NCBI GenBank assembly: GCA_027924645.1
Contig: BSBN01000040.1
Coordinates: 2,976,001-3,040,000 of the forward strand
Length of the DNA stretch: 64,000 bases
Source: Cunninghamia lanceolata
Taxonomy: Eukaryota; Streptophyta; Pinopsida; Cupressales; Cupressaceae
Reading direction: 5' to 3'
Below are positions 24,021 to 36,155 of this stretch, piece after piece. The notes beneath the pieces were generated by a model. It was not told the origin of the DNA and did not search any database. It saw nothing but the letters and a program-made list of their open reading frames with translations. The first letter of the stretch is position 1. Each line of letters begins with the position of its first letter. Both the position numbers and the translations under genes were made by a program.

Positions 24021-25082
24021 TGTAGACCCCTGAAAATGGTCACAACCACTTTCTGATATCATCAACACAATAAATTTCCAAATTGAATAAATTCCACCAT
24101 TCCACACAACACATATGTTAATTAAATAATTCATAATTATTTAATTAATATTTCTCATCCCTTCCTATAGTAGAAAAATCATTTTCTCCTACTATAGTCC
24201 AAAAATAAAAAATCCATTTAAAAGACTATAGTTCATATTCACCTCCCAAAACTTAAATAAATATACCTATTTATTTAATTACATATTTTGTCCATTTTTT
24301 TATTACTTTTGTAATCAATCATCAAATTCCTCTTAAGTGTGTGCACATGGGTTAATTAAATTAATTCTAGGTTACCCCTTTCTCCCATGTTTCTAGATGG
24401 ACACTTGCGATCTCATGTACATGACAAGTGGTGCCTTGGAAGTATGGGCAAAACTTCCTTTTGCCATACTTGTCCTTCTTTCCACTATTCTTCCAATTTT
24501 AAATTCCATGTGGCACTATTGCATTGAATTTAAAACTACACTTGTCCTCTCTTCCAAATTTTAAACTCTTCACAAATTCTAAACCATACATTTTCATAAA
24601 CGAGTCCTTACATGTCATACACCTACCCAATCCTAGCTATCCATCCATTCAACCATTCAATTTCATCCCTTGATCTCCCCTTGAATCTTAGAGCATCTTC
24701 CTCATGCAATCCCTTTATGCCATTTGTCCAATTCTCCTTACTTGAGCATCCTCAAGCAATGTGAGCCTTTGATCTTCACAATTGGTCCTAGCCCTCCATC
24801 CTCACCTCCAAAAATCTATAAATTGAGCCCTCCCCCTCCATTTCCAACAAGAAATTTGAATGTAATGAAATTCTGCCTCATTGAGCACTTAAACATTTAG
24901 CAATTAGCAATAGTTTATCATAGCATTGGGCAAAACAAGAGTTTTGCATAGTGATATGATGCAAATTTAGTTGATTTATACATCTCTCTTTAGCTTAGTC
25001 TTGAGGTGATTTAGATTGATGAACTAAGGTGAATTAGGCTTGTCTATCCATCACTCTTGGGTTCATCTCTTTGGTGTTCACA
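24021..25082 (+). repeat. 5' LTR of the 29-kb Tat-like element
   Basis: 1062 bp, TG..CA ends, similar throughout to 52283-53317 but with many substitutions and small indels, so an old insertion. It contains AT palindromes of the same type as the solo LTR (near 24118 and 24255). A plausible TATA-like box, TATAAATTG, lies at about 24815. Confidence 0.9.
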
Positions 25083-25086
25083 TTTT

Positions 25087-25106
25087 TGGCATGCCCGGTG
25101 GGACCC
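25087..25106 (+). other. Primer-binding site
   Basis: TGGCATGCCCGGTGGGAC starts four bases after the 5' LTR, at the usual place for tRNA priming. I have not identified which tRNA it would match. Confidence 0.6.
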
Positions 25107-25199
25107 CCACCTCCTAATTTTATGTTTTTTACGAAATTGTGTTGAAATTTTATTGTGTAGGTCGGAGCAGTGCTCATATTATGGCTATCAGTTCTTACA

Positions 25200-25945
25200 T
25201 GTCACATTTCAGTGCCTGTGCATGGGGTCTACTGTTCGATGGGTCGTCCTGCCACACTTTGGTGCTTGGTTTTCGGGGATCAGTGCCTAAATATCCCGAC
25301 ATAGCGCCTGCACTTCGGGCATTAGTGCCCGAACTCAAGGAATTTTAATTTCTTGATTAGGTGTAAATTCAATGCTTAATTGATGTGCATTTGTGTTGGC
25401 AACTATTCTATGTTGCTTAACACTCTGTTTGCAGGTCTGTAGTACTTTGTTTTGCAGGTCCAAATCAATTTGCAAACCTCCACTTTGTCCACGATGCTTC
25501 AACGCCCAACCATCATATTTCAGCGTCCACATAGTAGAAAGTAGTGCGCACACTTTGTGGTTTAGCGCCTGGTTTGGGATTCGTTTGAACTTTGATTTAT
25601 AAGTCATTTTCACAATTAGAGTTTAAATTGATTTATATTGTGCACCTAACTGGGCTAACAAGTTTTATAGGTTTGAAGTTCTCTATTTTGTAGATTGTGT
25701 TGAGTTTGCAAGCCATCACCATCGTCAGGTCAGGTCAATGCCTAGACATAATGGATCAGCGCCTACTGGTTAGGTATAAAACTCTGTGTTTTAGCACTTG
25801 CATTAGCTATTTTAGTGCCTAATTTCATCTTTTAGCACCTACCTTTTTTGCTTCAACGCATTCATTGTCTGCTTTAGCACCTACACTGGCTGTTTCAATG
25901 CCTGCTTCTGTCAACGCCAAATAGACTGTTCTAGCACCTAGTCCT
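25200..25945 (+). repeat. Word array 1 in the leader (YAGCGCCTA family)
   Basis: About 17 copies of a YAGCGCCTR-type word, many at 20-21 bp steps (25737, 25758, then 25792, 25813, 25833, 25854, 25875, 25896). Variants are mostly AGTGCC, AGCACC, AACGCC and AATGCC, as if CpG had decayed. Confidence 0.8.
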
Positions 25946-27021
25946 GTTTTAGTTTGATTTGCTAACTTTTTATCAACTCGTTGGACTAATCCTTGTTTTT
26001 GCAGCACATTTCGATTGTTCAAGGCCATATTATCAAACTACTAACAATTTTTTTAGCCCCACATGCTAAAGACTCATTTTTTAATACTAGCATTAGGCAC
26101 TAAGTTAAAATAGGGATTAATTAACTTCATTGCTATGTTTGTAGAGTTCTATGAAGGTGTATGCTCTCCCCTCACACCCTTGGGTGATCTTGGGGATCAA
26201 AAACCTTCCTTGCACTTTTTCTTATCATTTTGTTAATCCTAGGTTGTTGTTCATGTATGCTCTCCCCTCGTGCTTTATGCGATCTTGGGGATCAAAAGTG
26301 ATCAACATTCCTTCCTCCTAGGGGGCCTGTCTTGGATTTCATCACCAAGGGGATGACCTCAACTGCGTGTTCTGGTGCAGTATATAAGCATTGTGAGAAT
26401 TGAAAGACTCACTTCAAAGGAAGGACCCCCTCCTAAGCAAAAACCCCAAGACCCTCGATCCCCTGAGACTTGTGTTTTGGTTGGTGCTTGATTGGATGAT
26501 TGGGACACCCCCATTCACAGATTCGTCCCCCGTACCTAGCGTATATTGGGACAACCCCTAGCAACTTGTATATCCTAGATAAGACCTTTGGCCATCATAC
26601 CTTGTAGTGCACCACTGCAGTAGTAGGTGAAGAAGCTCACATGTACCGTTGTACTTGAGATAGGGTATACTTTGGGCAAGGCAAAAGTCTCCAAGGTGAG
26701 GGGTATATGGTGGTACATGGCCATATATTCCCTATATATTCAAGCTATAGCACTATGGTATTAATGGGGTTGGGAATCACTTCTCTATTTTGAGTTGAGA
26801 TTGACCCATAGCCATTTTGTAAGATCCACAAGGTATGTCACTCCCACTTGAATAGTTTAGGATTGTGATCAAGTGCTTGGCGTGTCTTTTTGTGCAAAAC
26901 CTGTGAAAGCCATATCAACCTCATTCTTGAAAGTTTTCAAATCAACCATTGTGCATGTTTGTTTGAATGTCTCTTGCCAAGTCAACCTAACAAACATCTT
27001 GAAAATCAAAACATGTTCAAT

Positions 27022-27424
27022 CAATGCCTATACCTGTCTCTCAATGCCTAAAACTTGGATATCAGTGCCTTTACTGCATACATTAGTGCCTAGCTTAAAC
27101 ATTATTGATTCATACTTTCCCTCAGTGCCTATCTGACATCTTTTAGCACCTAGATTCATCTATTAGTGCCCATCTACCTTCTGTTAGCACCGAGACCCTC
27201 TGTCTCAGTGCTTGTCCGTCACATTTTAGCAGTAAGACCCTCTGTCTCAGTGCATGTCCATCACATTTTAGTGCCGAGATCCTTTGCCTCAATGCCTACT
27301 TGTCATCTTTCAGCGTTGAGACTCTTTGTCTCAGCGCCTATCTATCATTTGTCAGCACCTAGACCTCCTGTTTCAGTGCATGTCCGTCACCTGCCAGCGC
27401 CTAGACCTTCTGTCTTAGCGCCTA
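27022..27424 (+). repeat. Word array 2 in the leader: strict 21-bp phasing
   Basis: YAGCGCCTA-type words start at 27123, 27144, 27164, 27185, 27206, 27227, 27248, 27269, 27290, 27311, 27332, 27353, 27374, 27395 and 27416: fourteen steps, thirteen of them exactly 21. Earlier copies lie at 27022, 27042, 27063 and 27084. Two alternating spacers (CCGTCACATTT and GACCCTCTGTC types) make a 42-bp higher unit. The 21-bp step leaves an open frame of heptads (PRPSVSV/HVRHIL) at 27166-27432; I think this is a by-product. Between the arrays (25946-27021) and after them (27425-28084) nothing else is recognised. Confidence 0.92.
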
Positions 27425-28089
27425 TTTCATAAGTCACACAAATCTGAATATATCCACTCTTGTAAACATTAATTCAAGTCTGCCCCCTCCTCCAATTACT
27501 CCGTGAATACTTACAATGACAAAATCATCCATATTTCCCACGTTTACACTCCACATCATCCATTTGAATCTTAGCTTGTGAGTCATCACCTATTTTCCTC
27601 TTTATCATCAAATCATCCCATTTATCTATCCAAGGTAGTCTTCCTACTCCAAATCCAACCAAATCTAACAAAATCAAAACACCTCTTCCAAAAATCAAAC
27701 CAAACCAATCCGATCACATCTAAGGTTAAAATCTAGATCTTTTCATCCTCTTCTAGTTTGTAGTAGGCTTAAGAATTTGTCTATCTTAAGTTTAGTACAA
27801 ATGAGATATCATCTCACTTGGATAAGATAGCTTAGGAGCTTAGACTACTCCTAAGTTGGTGGACTTCAAGAATCATGTTTTGCTTGGTGCGTCTTATCTT
27901 TCCCAAGTAAGGCAATCCCATTATCCCTTTTTTTCTTCGGCTCTTTATCCACCCTAAGTTAGGATAAAATCCCATCAAAGCTCATCAAAATATCTAGATT
28001 TAAACTTAGTGTTCCTCTCGAGATACTATCATCCCCTAACCATCATCAATCCTACAAACATTCATATCATTAAACCTCAACCAAGCATC

Positions 28090-30661
28090 TGATGGAAGTT
28101 GATTGTCATTGATGTCAAAAAGGTGTTGTGTTAATGATACAGGTACATCATATGGTAGGAAGTTTCAGGTGTTTAGACAATGTGACATGTGATGATATCA
28201 TCATATATTCTCTTTATGATTATTGTTGATAATAACAGAGGTAATCTGAAAATAAGTTTTGTGTGTGCTACTCATTTGAAGATGGAGCTAATATTCTTGA
28301 ATTGGTTTAGTTCATTGATAAGGTGCAAGTGAAGCATAAAGAAAGATCCCTAATGTTTTCTGGATAGACAGGGTATGAGAAATCATGAAAGGATAGACAC
28401 AAAGGTTGTTGAGTAACTTGCATTAAGTTCAACATATGGAGAAGTTCATGTGTTCATACTTCTTGCATGAAAATTTTGAGTTGATTATGCATCAGTGTGT
28501 TCATATAATTATCTTTTCCTTTCTTGAATACTCTAGGTTCATAATGCATAAGTCTCATGTTGTTATGGTTTTGAGTTGATCATCAATTAGATGCAGATAT
28601 GGTGCAGACATTATTGACTTGCAAGTATGGACATCTATGGTATCTATATTGAATTCATGATGTTGGAAAAGCAAGTATGGACATCTATGATATCTATATT
28701 GAATTCATGATGTTGCAAAAGTTCATCTTCATAAGTTTGGAATTAAGTTGCTATGATGTCTTGGGAGGTTGTCTTATGTTCATCAAAGGTTTGTATTTAA
28801 TTATAGGGAGCTTGAATTCGGAGGGGAGCACAAATATTTATTCGAAGACCCATATTTAATATTATAAAGGAGAAATTATTTTTCAAAGAGGAGTTTGCCA
28901 TCAAATGCCTTTGAAATTTCATACATATTTAAAAAGGGGGAGCAAGTAATTTGAGAAAAGCATTAATTTGTTTTATCAAATAGCAAATTCTATAAATATA
29001 TTTTCAAAAATAATAATAAAAAAAAAGGCCGTTGAAAAATTTGTTAAAATGTCATATATTACATAAGATTCGACCCCTCTCTAATGTGCTTCGTGCCTTT
29101 CTCAAAATGGCAGCCCATTCCTTATGAATTTTATTGGAAACTTTTTGTTGACATAAGTAAAAGCCTTTTTATAAGGAGTTTTTTTTTTTTTTTAAAAGGC
29201 AATAAAAAAAACTGATTTGTTTCCATTTGAAGAGACCTTGAAGATAGAAGTTTTTTATTGAAGATAATGTCTTTTTGAGAAATGAATTTCAAATGGAGGA
29301 AATTTTTATTGGGCAGATTATTTTTTTTGAAGTCTTTTACAGAGAATGAATTCTTGAAGAATATCAAAGTTTTTTAGATTGAAAGAAATTTGATGCAGAG
29401 ATGGAAGATGAAGTTGCTCAAATATTTTATTTTATTTACAGGACATTCAAAGGTTTGATGAAGATATTATTGAAGATTTTATTTGAGAAGATTGATTTAT
29501 TTTTGAAGATTCATTTTGCACAAAAGATGAACAATTTTTGTTTTCTTGAAGGAGTTCACAGAATATGAAGAGATGGAAGAAACTTGTTTGGATTTGGATT
29601 TCTTGCAGATGATTTGAAGAACAAAGAGAATATGAAGTGTTTCTTGGAGATTTTTTTTAAAAGATGAATTGATTGTTTTTGTTTGCATTCAGATATTGTG
29701 TTTTTGTAGGAATATGAAGCATCATTGAAGAGATGAAGGATCATGTTGAAAAGTTTTATAAAAATGTGAAAAGATTTCTACTGATTTTTTCAGAGAAAAT
29801 AAAAATGGAAAATGGAAAGATTTTTTTAAAGATCATTTTTGTAAAAGAAATTGATTTTATTTTGCAAAGCAAGAGGAAGATATTGTGTGAGATGCAAACA
29901 TATATTATTTTTTTGGAGAAGAATTTGAAGAGGTTATTGAAAAATTGAATAGGCACAGAAGAATATGAAAAGATTTTTCTTTGCAGGTGTTTTTCAGGTG
30001 CATTGATGGTGTGTATTAAAAAGAGAGAGATGGAATATACAGAGTGGTGAAGTGTTGTTGAGTGTATCCAGCTGTAAGATTAATTTTGAACAGAATGACC
30101 ATTTGACAGACATATGTTTGTATTGAATGGAAATAGAGTATCCCTCTGATTTGTTTATTACATCTGTTGGTGATTTGGTTTGCCAGTGAGGCACAGAATG
30201 CCAGTGAGGCCTTGTATTAGCCAGTGAGGTTTGTTGGTTAGTGAGACCTATTTGTTTACCAGTGAGGTATATCAGTGTTGGAAGTGGGTGCTTCTATCTG
30301 GTATTGGAGTTGGTGCTCCATAAGGAGTTGGTGCTCCTAGATACATATTGTAGCCAGTGAGGCATGTTTTCCAGTTAAGCCAGTGAGGCAGTTTTGAGTG
30401 GTTTTTCTACCCAGAGAGGGGTTTCCACTCCAGTAATTCTTGTGTTAATGATATGCTTCTATGTGTGTTCTTGCTTCTATGTTAAGATTTATCTCTATGT
30501 GGTCCTGCTTATAATTTTCATTATCAAACTTATACATATATGTGTAATAGTTCATTGATGATTTTCTCTTTCTGAGTCTTGTAAATTAAAAGTTATAATA
30601 AGTTGCAAAAATCTACACAACACTGATTCACCCCCCCCTCAGTGTTGTCTGGACTCCTACA
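28090..30661 (+). mobile_element. Solo LTR of a Ty1/copia (SIRE/Maximus-like) element
   Basis: A 2572-bp segment with TG start and CA end, flanked by a perfect duplication GCATC (28085-28089 and 30662-30666). The CACCCCCCCCTCAG stretch close to the right end and the GGAGTTGGTGCTCC phrase are typical of long plant copia LTRs. No internal region is present. The inside is Lys/Phe-rich in translation only because of GAAGA/TTTT runs. It split the gag leader of the Tat-like element. Confidence 0.85.
30178..30395 (+). repeat. CCAGTGAGGC word repeats in the solo copia LTR
   Basis: About seven copies of (G)CCAGTGAGGY occur in roughly 220 bp, followed by two GGAGTTGGTGCTCC words. Spacing is irregular. 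Confidence 0.75.
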
Positions 30662-30753
30662 GCATCCAGTACACGTTCACCATTTTATGCCTCTTATCAC
30701 ACAGTCATAAGATAGAAGAAAGCTAGATTCTCTCTATCAACTCCTCTCTCCAC

Positions 30754-32964
30754 ATGGCTCCACCACAAGCAATATGGAGGGATATGCCAACCAACCTGAA
30801 ATGGGTGAAACGTCCATACCACAACACATGTATTCTCCCATCTTCATTGATTTCCTTAACGAAAGAGGATTGCATTGTAAATTTGAACAATTCCTTGACA
30901 ATCATAAGGATGAATTCCTCAAATGACTCATTGAACATAGGGCATGTCTCCCTCACTCTTTTGCCCAAGACAAACTCAAGACAATTATGCATGACAAGCC
31001 ACCGTCACCTATCCATGATCAACCATGGGGACGTGTTCCTAATCCCAACAATCCTGTCTATGATAATCCATGGGCTCACTTCACTACAACTACCAATGCC
31101 ATTCACACCATTGATCAACATGTAGGGGGTAACACCACCTCACAACCACAAGTGTCGAACCCCCCTTATGGTCTACCATTCCATATGTTACCATCCAATT
31201 TTTCAACTTCCATCATGCCTACCATTTCAAGTGTCCTTGCCACACCACCCCCATCTAACATTCCCCAAAACACTTCTAATACCATTACCATTCCACAAAC
31301 ACTTCCTCCCTTAGTCACCCAACAAAGGATGACTATCACCCAAACAACGTTACTCCCTACCATACCTTCACAAAAACCTATCCAATCACAACATCTATTC
31401 ACATCTCAACCACCCCATTAATCCCAAAATCCATTAACAAGTTATACAGATCCCACACAAACATATCATTCCACCACTCATCAACAACCCCATCATGTTG
31501 GTTCTATGCAACATGAAAACATCGCCCAACAACAACCACCCTTCCAATCACATTATACATATCACTCCTCTACTCACACCCAACCACAACATCAAACATA
31601 CAGACCCCCTATCTACTCACAAGCTATGGGTCTACCACCACATAACCCCCTACACTATACCATCCACAACAACAATCATCATTTCAACAACTACAACCTC
31701 CCCTTGCTAATCCTTTCGACCAAGAATGACAAGAAATGGAAAATGCTCTCAAAAACATTCAATTAGGAACCCAAAAGAAACATTATAAGTTTGAAGACTT
31801 ATGTCCCTACCCCTTTGATCAAAACATGACAACCATACCTTTTCTTGAACATTTCGAAGTCCCTAAGTTTGATAAATACAAAGGAAAAGGAGACCCCCAT
31901 GACCACATCAAGGAATTCTTTATGGCATGCTAAGAAGTATCCTACGGCGATCAATTCCTCCTTCATATTTTCCCATGAAGCCTAGGAGGACAAGCCTTAG
32001 AATGGTTTAACACTTGCCTTATGACACTATCTCCACTTTCGCCCACTTATCAGAAAAATTTGTCAGCCATTTCTCATATAATGTAGAACATGAGATCACC
32101 ATGGTTGATCTTTGCAATACTAAACAATGAAATGGAAAAAGTTTTGTCACATACCTTCAACGATGGAGATCACTTTCTAGTAGGCTACCTTGGACCATGC
32201 TTGAAAAACAACTCATCCATATTTTCATTCAAAACTTAAATCAAGAAATGATCTTCCACTTGCAAGTGAATTATGCCTCAACCTTTGACAATATCATAGA
32301 AAAGGGGGTCACTATCGAAAAGGCCCTCATAGCAAAAGGCCTAGTCAAAATCTACAACAGAAATGACAATGACAAACCATCAAATGATAAACCAAAGTTC
32401 TGGGCTAAAAACAAAAAATGCTATAGGAGACAATGCTACCGATTATAAGTACATTCAATTAGCTACACCCAAACCAAAGGAAACACAATTAATGCAAAAT
32501 GTTTCACACAACATCTTAGTACCATCAGGTCAACCAAAATGAAATCCTCCCAACAATCCAAAACACAAATACACTTCTTTAGGTGAACCACTTGAAGTTG
32601 TCTTTCAAAAATTGGTACAAGCCAACATGGTTGAATTTGCCACAACTACACATTTTGATGAAAACCAACCTAAGCCCACATGGTATAAAGACAATGAGTA
32701 TTGTGACTATGATCGTATCAAAGGATACTCCATTGGAAAGTGTATAAAATTAAAGAACTATATCCAAGACCTTGATGATTGAGGCGATATCCAAATGCAA
32801 GGAGCCAACAATACCTCACCTAATGATGGCTTAGGAGTTTACCAAGGCCCTCTTCCCAACCGCACTAATGCTTCCTCATCCAATCCATCATCCTCCAAAA
32901 CCAATCCCAATAATCAAGCCAATAACATCAACTACAACAACGTTCCACCTCCCTATGACAACGT
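30754..32964 (+). pseudogene. Tat-like gag (broken), + strand
   Basis: An N-terminal stretch rich in Pro, Thr, Asn and Gln (30754-31421 and on) leads to a retrotransposon-gag core around 31736-32450: FEVPKFDKYKGKGDPHDHIK, then GGQALEWFNTCL, HLSEKFVSHFSYN and LIHIFIQNLNQEM. This is the capsid that packages element RNA. The frame is broken by stops at about 31930, 31977, 32127 and 32445 and by frame changes. The distal part, 32450-32964, includes an Asn/Ser-rich linker (32795 on) and is cut by the copia insertion at 32965. The solo LTR upstream separates this region from its leader. Confidence 0.8.
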
Positions 32965-33554
32965 TGTTAGGTTTCAAGCAGATCGGAGCAATAAACACTA
33001 ACAATTAGATGTAGATTAAATAACCCAAATATAACAATGAAGAATAACACAAAAGAGATCAACACATAATTTTAATGTGGTTCACTCAAAATGAGCTACA
33101 TCCACAGAAATTCAGCCATCTAATGATTTTATTATCTAGTGCAAATTAGATTACACTCTAATGAATTCAATCCTGTAACATACATCCCAACCGCTTATAA
33201 CAAGCTTTTTGGAAGCCTCTAGAATTAGGGTTTTACAATGTCATTTTTCATTTGTCGGTTAACAAAAATTAACTATCGATCCCAAACATGCAAAAAAAGG
33301 GATTTTTTTTTCGAGGGCTACCACCCCCAAGCCCCCACTAAGGGCCTAGCTTGGCTCCAAACCCTGACAATGATACATTACGAGTGTACAATATTTGCAT
33401 GATCATTCGTAACATACCAACAATCTCCCACTTGGAGATTGATCAGGTTCGATAGCAAACAATATCCCACTTGGAGACTGATCCTGGACGACACCACTGC
33501 ATTTGTAGCTCCCACTGGATTACAAGTCTGGCTGGTTTCTTATGTCCACCATTA

Positions 33555-34860
33555 TCAGTCATGAAGGCCAACAGAAACTGATGAGGAAATCAATTTCTCT
33601 AGTGTAACTTCCTTTGTGAACATATCTGCAAGATTCTCACTTGTGTGAATTTTCTCCAGCTTCAACTGTCCATCCTCCAAAACTGACCAGATGAAGTGGT
33701 ATCTGAGCTGTATGTACTTAGTTTTTGAATGCAGAGATGAATTCTTAGCAAGATGAATGACACTCTGGCTATCAGTGTACAAAGGGCTCTCTTCTTGTAC
33801 AAAGGGATATCTCATGCTCCTTGCACGCCCCATAATGGTCCTATTCATCCTCTTAGACACATCATTTTCTTGTGGGGTTCCAGGAATTGTTTTCTACGTA
33901 CAGATTCCATTGTATGAACAGTTTAATTTTCAAATTCTCTGCTACAACACTCGCCTCCATTATCAGATCTGAGACACTTCAACATTTTTCCTGTCTCATT
34001 CTCAACCAAAGCTTTCCACTTTTTAAAAGTTTCAAATACTTGTGATTTTTGTTTTAGGAAATACATCCATGTTTTCCTAGTTGCATCATTAATAAAAGTA
34101 ACATAATAGAAAGAGCCACCAAGAGAAGATACCTGAGCTGGTCCCCATACATTTGAATGCACAAGCTCTAATTTCTCACTCTTCTCTTTCCCAACTTTAA
34201 GAAATCAGACTCTTTTATGTTTTCGATAAACACAATTTTCACAGAACTCCAAGTCAATTTTCTTCAGGGCTGGTAGAAACTTTCTGGAGTGAAGGATCTT
34301 CATCCCTTTCTTACTCATGTGTCCAAGTCTATGGTGCCACAATTCTGTTTCTATCCCTGTAGCAAGTGCTATAACTGTCTCAGTAGCAACTATTTCTGTA
34401 GCAGCTAGGGTGGAATAAGTATTTGCCTACCTTTTCACCTTTAGCTACTACTAATGCACCTTTAGTGACCTTCCAAACTTTGTCTGAAAAGGTAACTATG
34501 CAGCCTTCACTACCCAGTTGTCCTACAAAGATTAAATTCTTTCTCAAATTTGGAACATGTCTTACCTCCTGTAGCAACAATTCATTTCCACTATGCAACT
34601 TGATTTTTATCTTTCCTTTTCCAACAATCTGACAAGGTTCATCATCACCCAAATATACCTGTCCAAAATCACCTTGAACATAATCTACAAAATATTTCCT
34701 ATGGGGTGTGGCATGAAATAAAGCCCCTGAATCTATTACCCAGGAATCATTAGCATTATCTAAACACAAAATTAAAGCATCATGTAATTTATTACTTGCA
34801 ACATTAGCTTCCTTACTGTCATCATGTTGTCCATCTCCTTTCAAGAGCAACAATCCTTCT
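33555..34860 (-). pseudogene. Copia protease, integrase fragment and RNase H tail
   Basis: Read from high to low coordinates. 34853-34380 has the aspartic protease motif WVIDSGALFHAT and the GAG-pre-integrase region (VRHVPNLRKNLIFVGQL). 34162-33923 has part of the integrase core (YYVTFINDATRKTWMYFL, CLRSDNGGE). 33860-33555 begins with an integrase piece (SKRMNRTIMGRARSM), then jumps to the RNase H tail (YTDSQSVIHLAKN, ENLADMFTK). The reverse transcriptase and the integrase C-terminus are missing, so an internal deletion joined integrase to RNase H. Confidence 0.85.
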
Positions 34861-35087
34861 TCAAGTGTCCTGGATTTCCACAGTGCCAGTAATCCATTCT
34901 TCCTCGGGATTTAGACCTGCCTTTCTTCAACTTCCCTTGTGACTTCCCACAATTTGTTGGGATTTTTCCTCTCTCCTTTGTTCTTCCCTTGTTCTCTACA
35001 GTCAAAGCTTACCCGATGTTGAACTCTCACCTAAACTTTTTTGTCGCATTTCCTCGCTAAGGATAACACCAACAACATCATCAAATT

Positions 35088-35534
35088 TCAAAGTATTTGA
35101 ACCAGAGATAGAGTTACAACCATTACCAAGCTATTCCAACTTTCTAGAAAAGAATATAAAACCAAGAGAGCCCTCACCTCTTCATCAAATTTCACTTTTA
35201 CAGAGGGTAATTGACTGGTAATCGTATTAAACTCATTTAAATGATTTGTCATGGATCCACCTTCAATCATTTTCAGATTAAACAAACACTTCATGAGAAA
35301 TACCTTATTAGAGGATGAAGGTTTTTCATACAATTTAGCCAAAGCTTTCATCAGTTCATCTGTTGCCTTTGCTTCTGTTATATTGAATGCCACAGATGGT
35401 GCCAAGCACAAATGAATGGTTCCCAGTGCCTTTATGTCTAGAAGTTCCCAATCCTCATCAGTCATTGCTGCCGGTTTCTTGGATTTTCCTTCCAATGGCC
35501 TCCATAAATCCTTCTGATAGAGATAATCCTCCAT
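35088..35534 (-). pseudogene. Copia gag (UBN2-type)
   Basis: Encodes EDYLYQKDLWRPL, then LFNLKMIEGGSMTNHLNEFN, a typical copia gag_UBN2 domain. The start lies further right, near 35600, across a frame break. The zinc knuckle expected between gag and protease is around 34880-34920 in degraded form. Confidence 0.75.
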
Positions 35535-36155
35535 CTACATCTTTCATAACTGATAGTTCTGCCCATTAAATTTATCTACCTTTAATTTACCCTCATTCGC
35601 CATTGCTCCCACTTAACTGCGATACTCCCACTCAACCGTGAGACCTTCCTGCAGATGATAATCGAACACAACCCACTTTGATACCAGTTGTTAGGGTTCA
35701 GGTAGATCAGAGCAATAAACACGAACAATTATATGCAGATTAAATAACCCAAATATAACAATGAAGAATAACACAAAAGAGATCAACACAAAATTTTAAT
35801 GTGGTTCACCCAAAATGGGCTACATCCATAGAAACTTAGCAATCCAATGATTTTATTATCCAGTGCAAAATAGATTATAATCTAACGAATTCAATCTCGC
35901 AACATTGGTCCCAACCACTTATAACAAGCTTTTTGGAAGCTTCTAGAATTAGGGTTTTACAATGTCATTTTTCATTTTTTAGTTAACAAAAATTAACTAC
36001 TGACCCCGAACGTGCAAAAAAAGGGAAATTTTTTTTTGGGGGCTGCCACCCCTGAACCCCAACAAGGATACATTATGAGTGTATAGTATTTGCATGATCA
36101 ATTGCTACATACCAACAATCTCCCACTTGTAGACTGATCAGGCTCCACACCAAAC

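Larger units (their letters stand above)
32965..36155 (-). mobile_element. Internally deleted Ty1/copia element nested in the Tat-like element
   Basis: Related LTRs lie at 32965-33422 and 35689-36117 (TGTTAGG..ACCAACA). On the - strand the PBS TGGTATCAAAGTGG follows the 5' LTR and a purine tract CCAAGTGGGAGAT precedes the 3' LTR. The host frame reads ..DNV before and VVGQINF after, so the insertion site is clear. The right side has an extra 38 bp (36118-36155) that duplicates the start of the internal region beyond the LTR. Confidence 0.82.

Noticed and set aside
27022..27424. CRISPR-like array
   Set aside because: A 9-10 bp word with 11-12 bp spacers of two recurring types in plant retrotransposon DNA; no long direct repeats, unique spacers or cas genes.
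27166..27432. Gene for a heptad-repeat protein
   Set aside because: The open frame follows from the 21-bp period. It lacks an upstream gene structure and sits in an element leader; kept only as an alternative.
29131..29956. Lys/Phe-rich open frames on both strands
   Set aside because: They arise from GAAGA/TTTT-rich DNA inside a solo copia LTR with proven boundaries.
30754..31421. Host proline-rich protein gene
   Set aside because: It leads directly into retrotransposon gag in the expected place and shares its low-complexity character.
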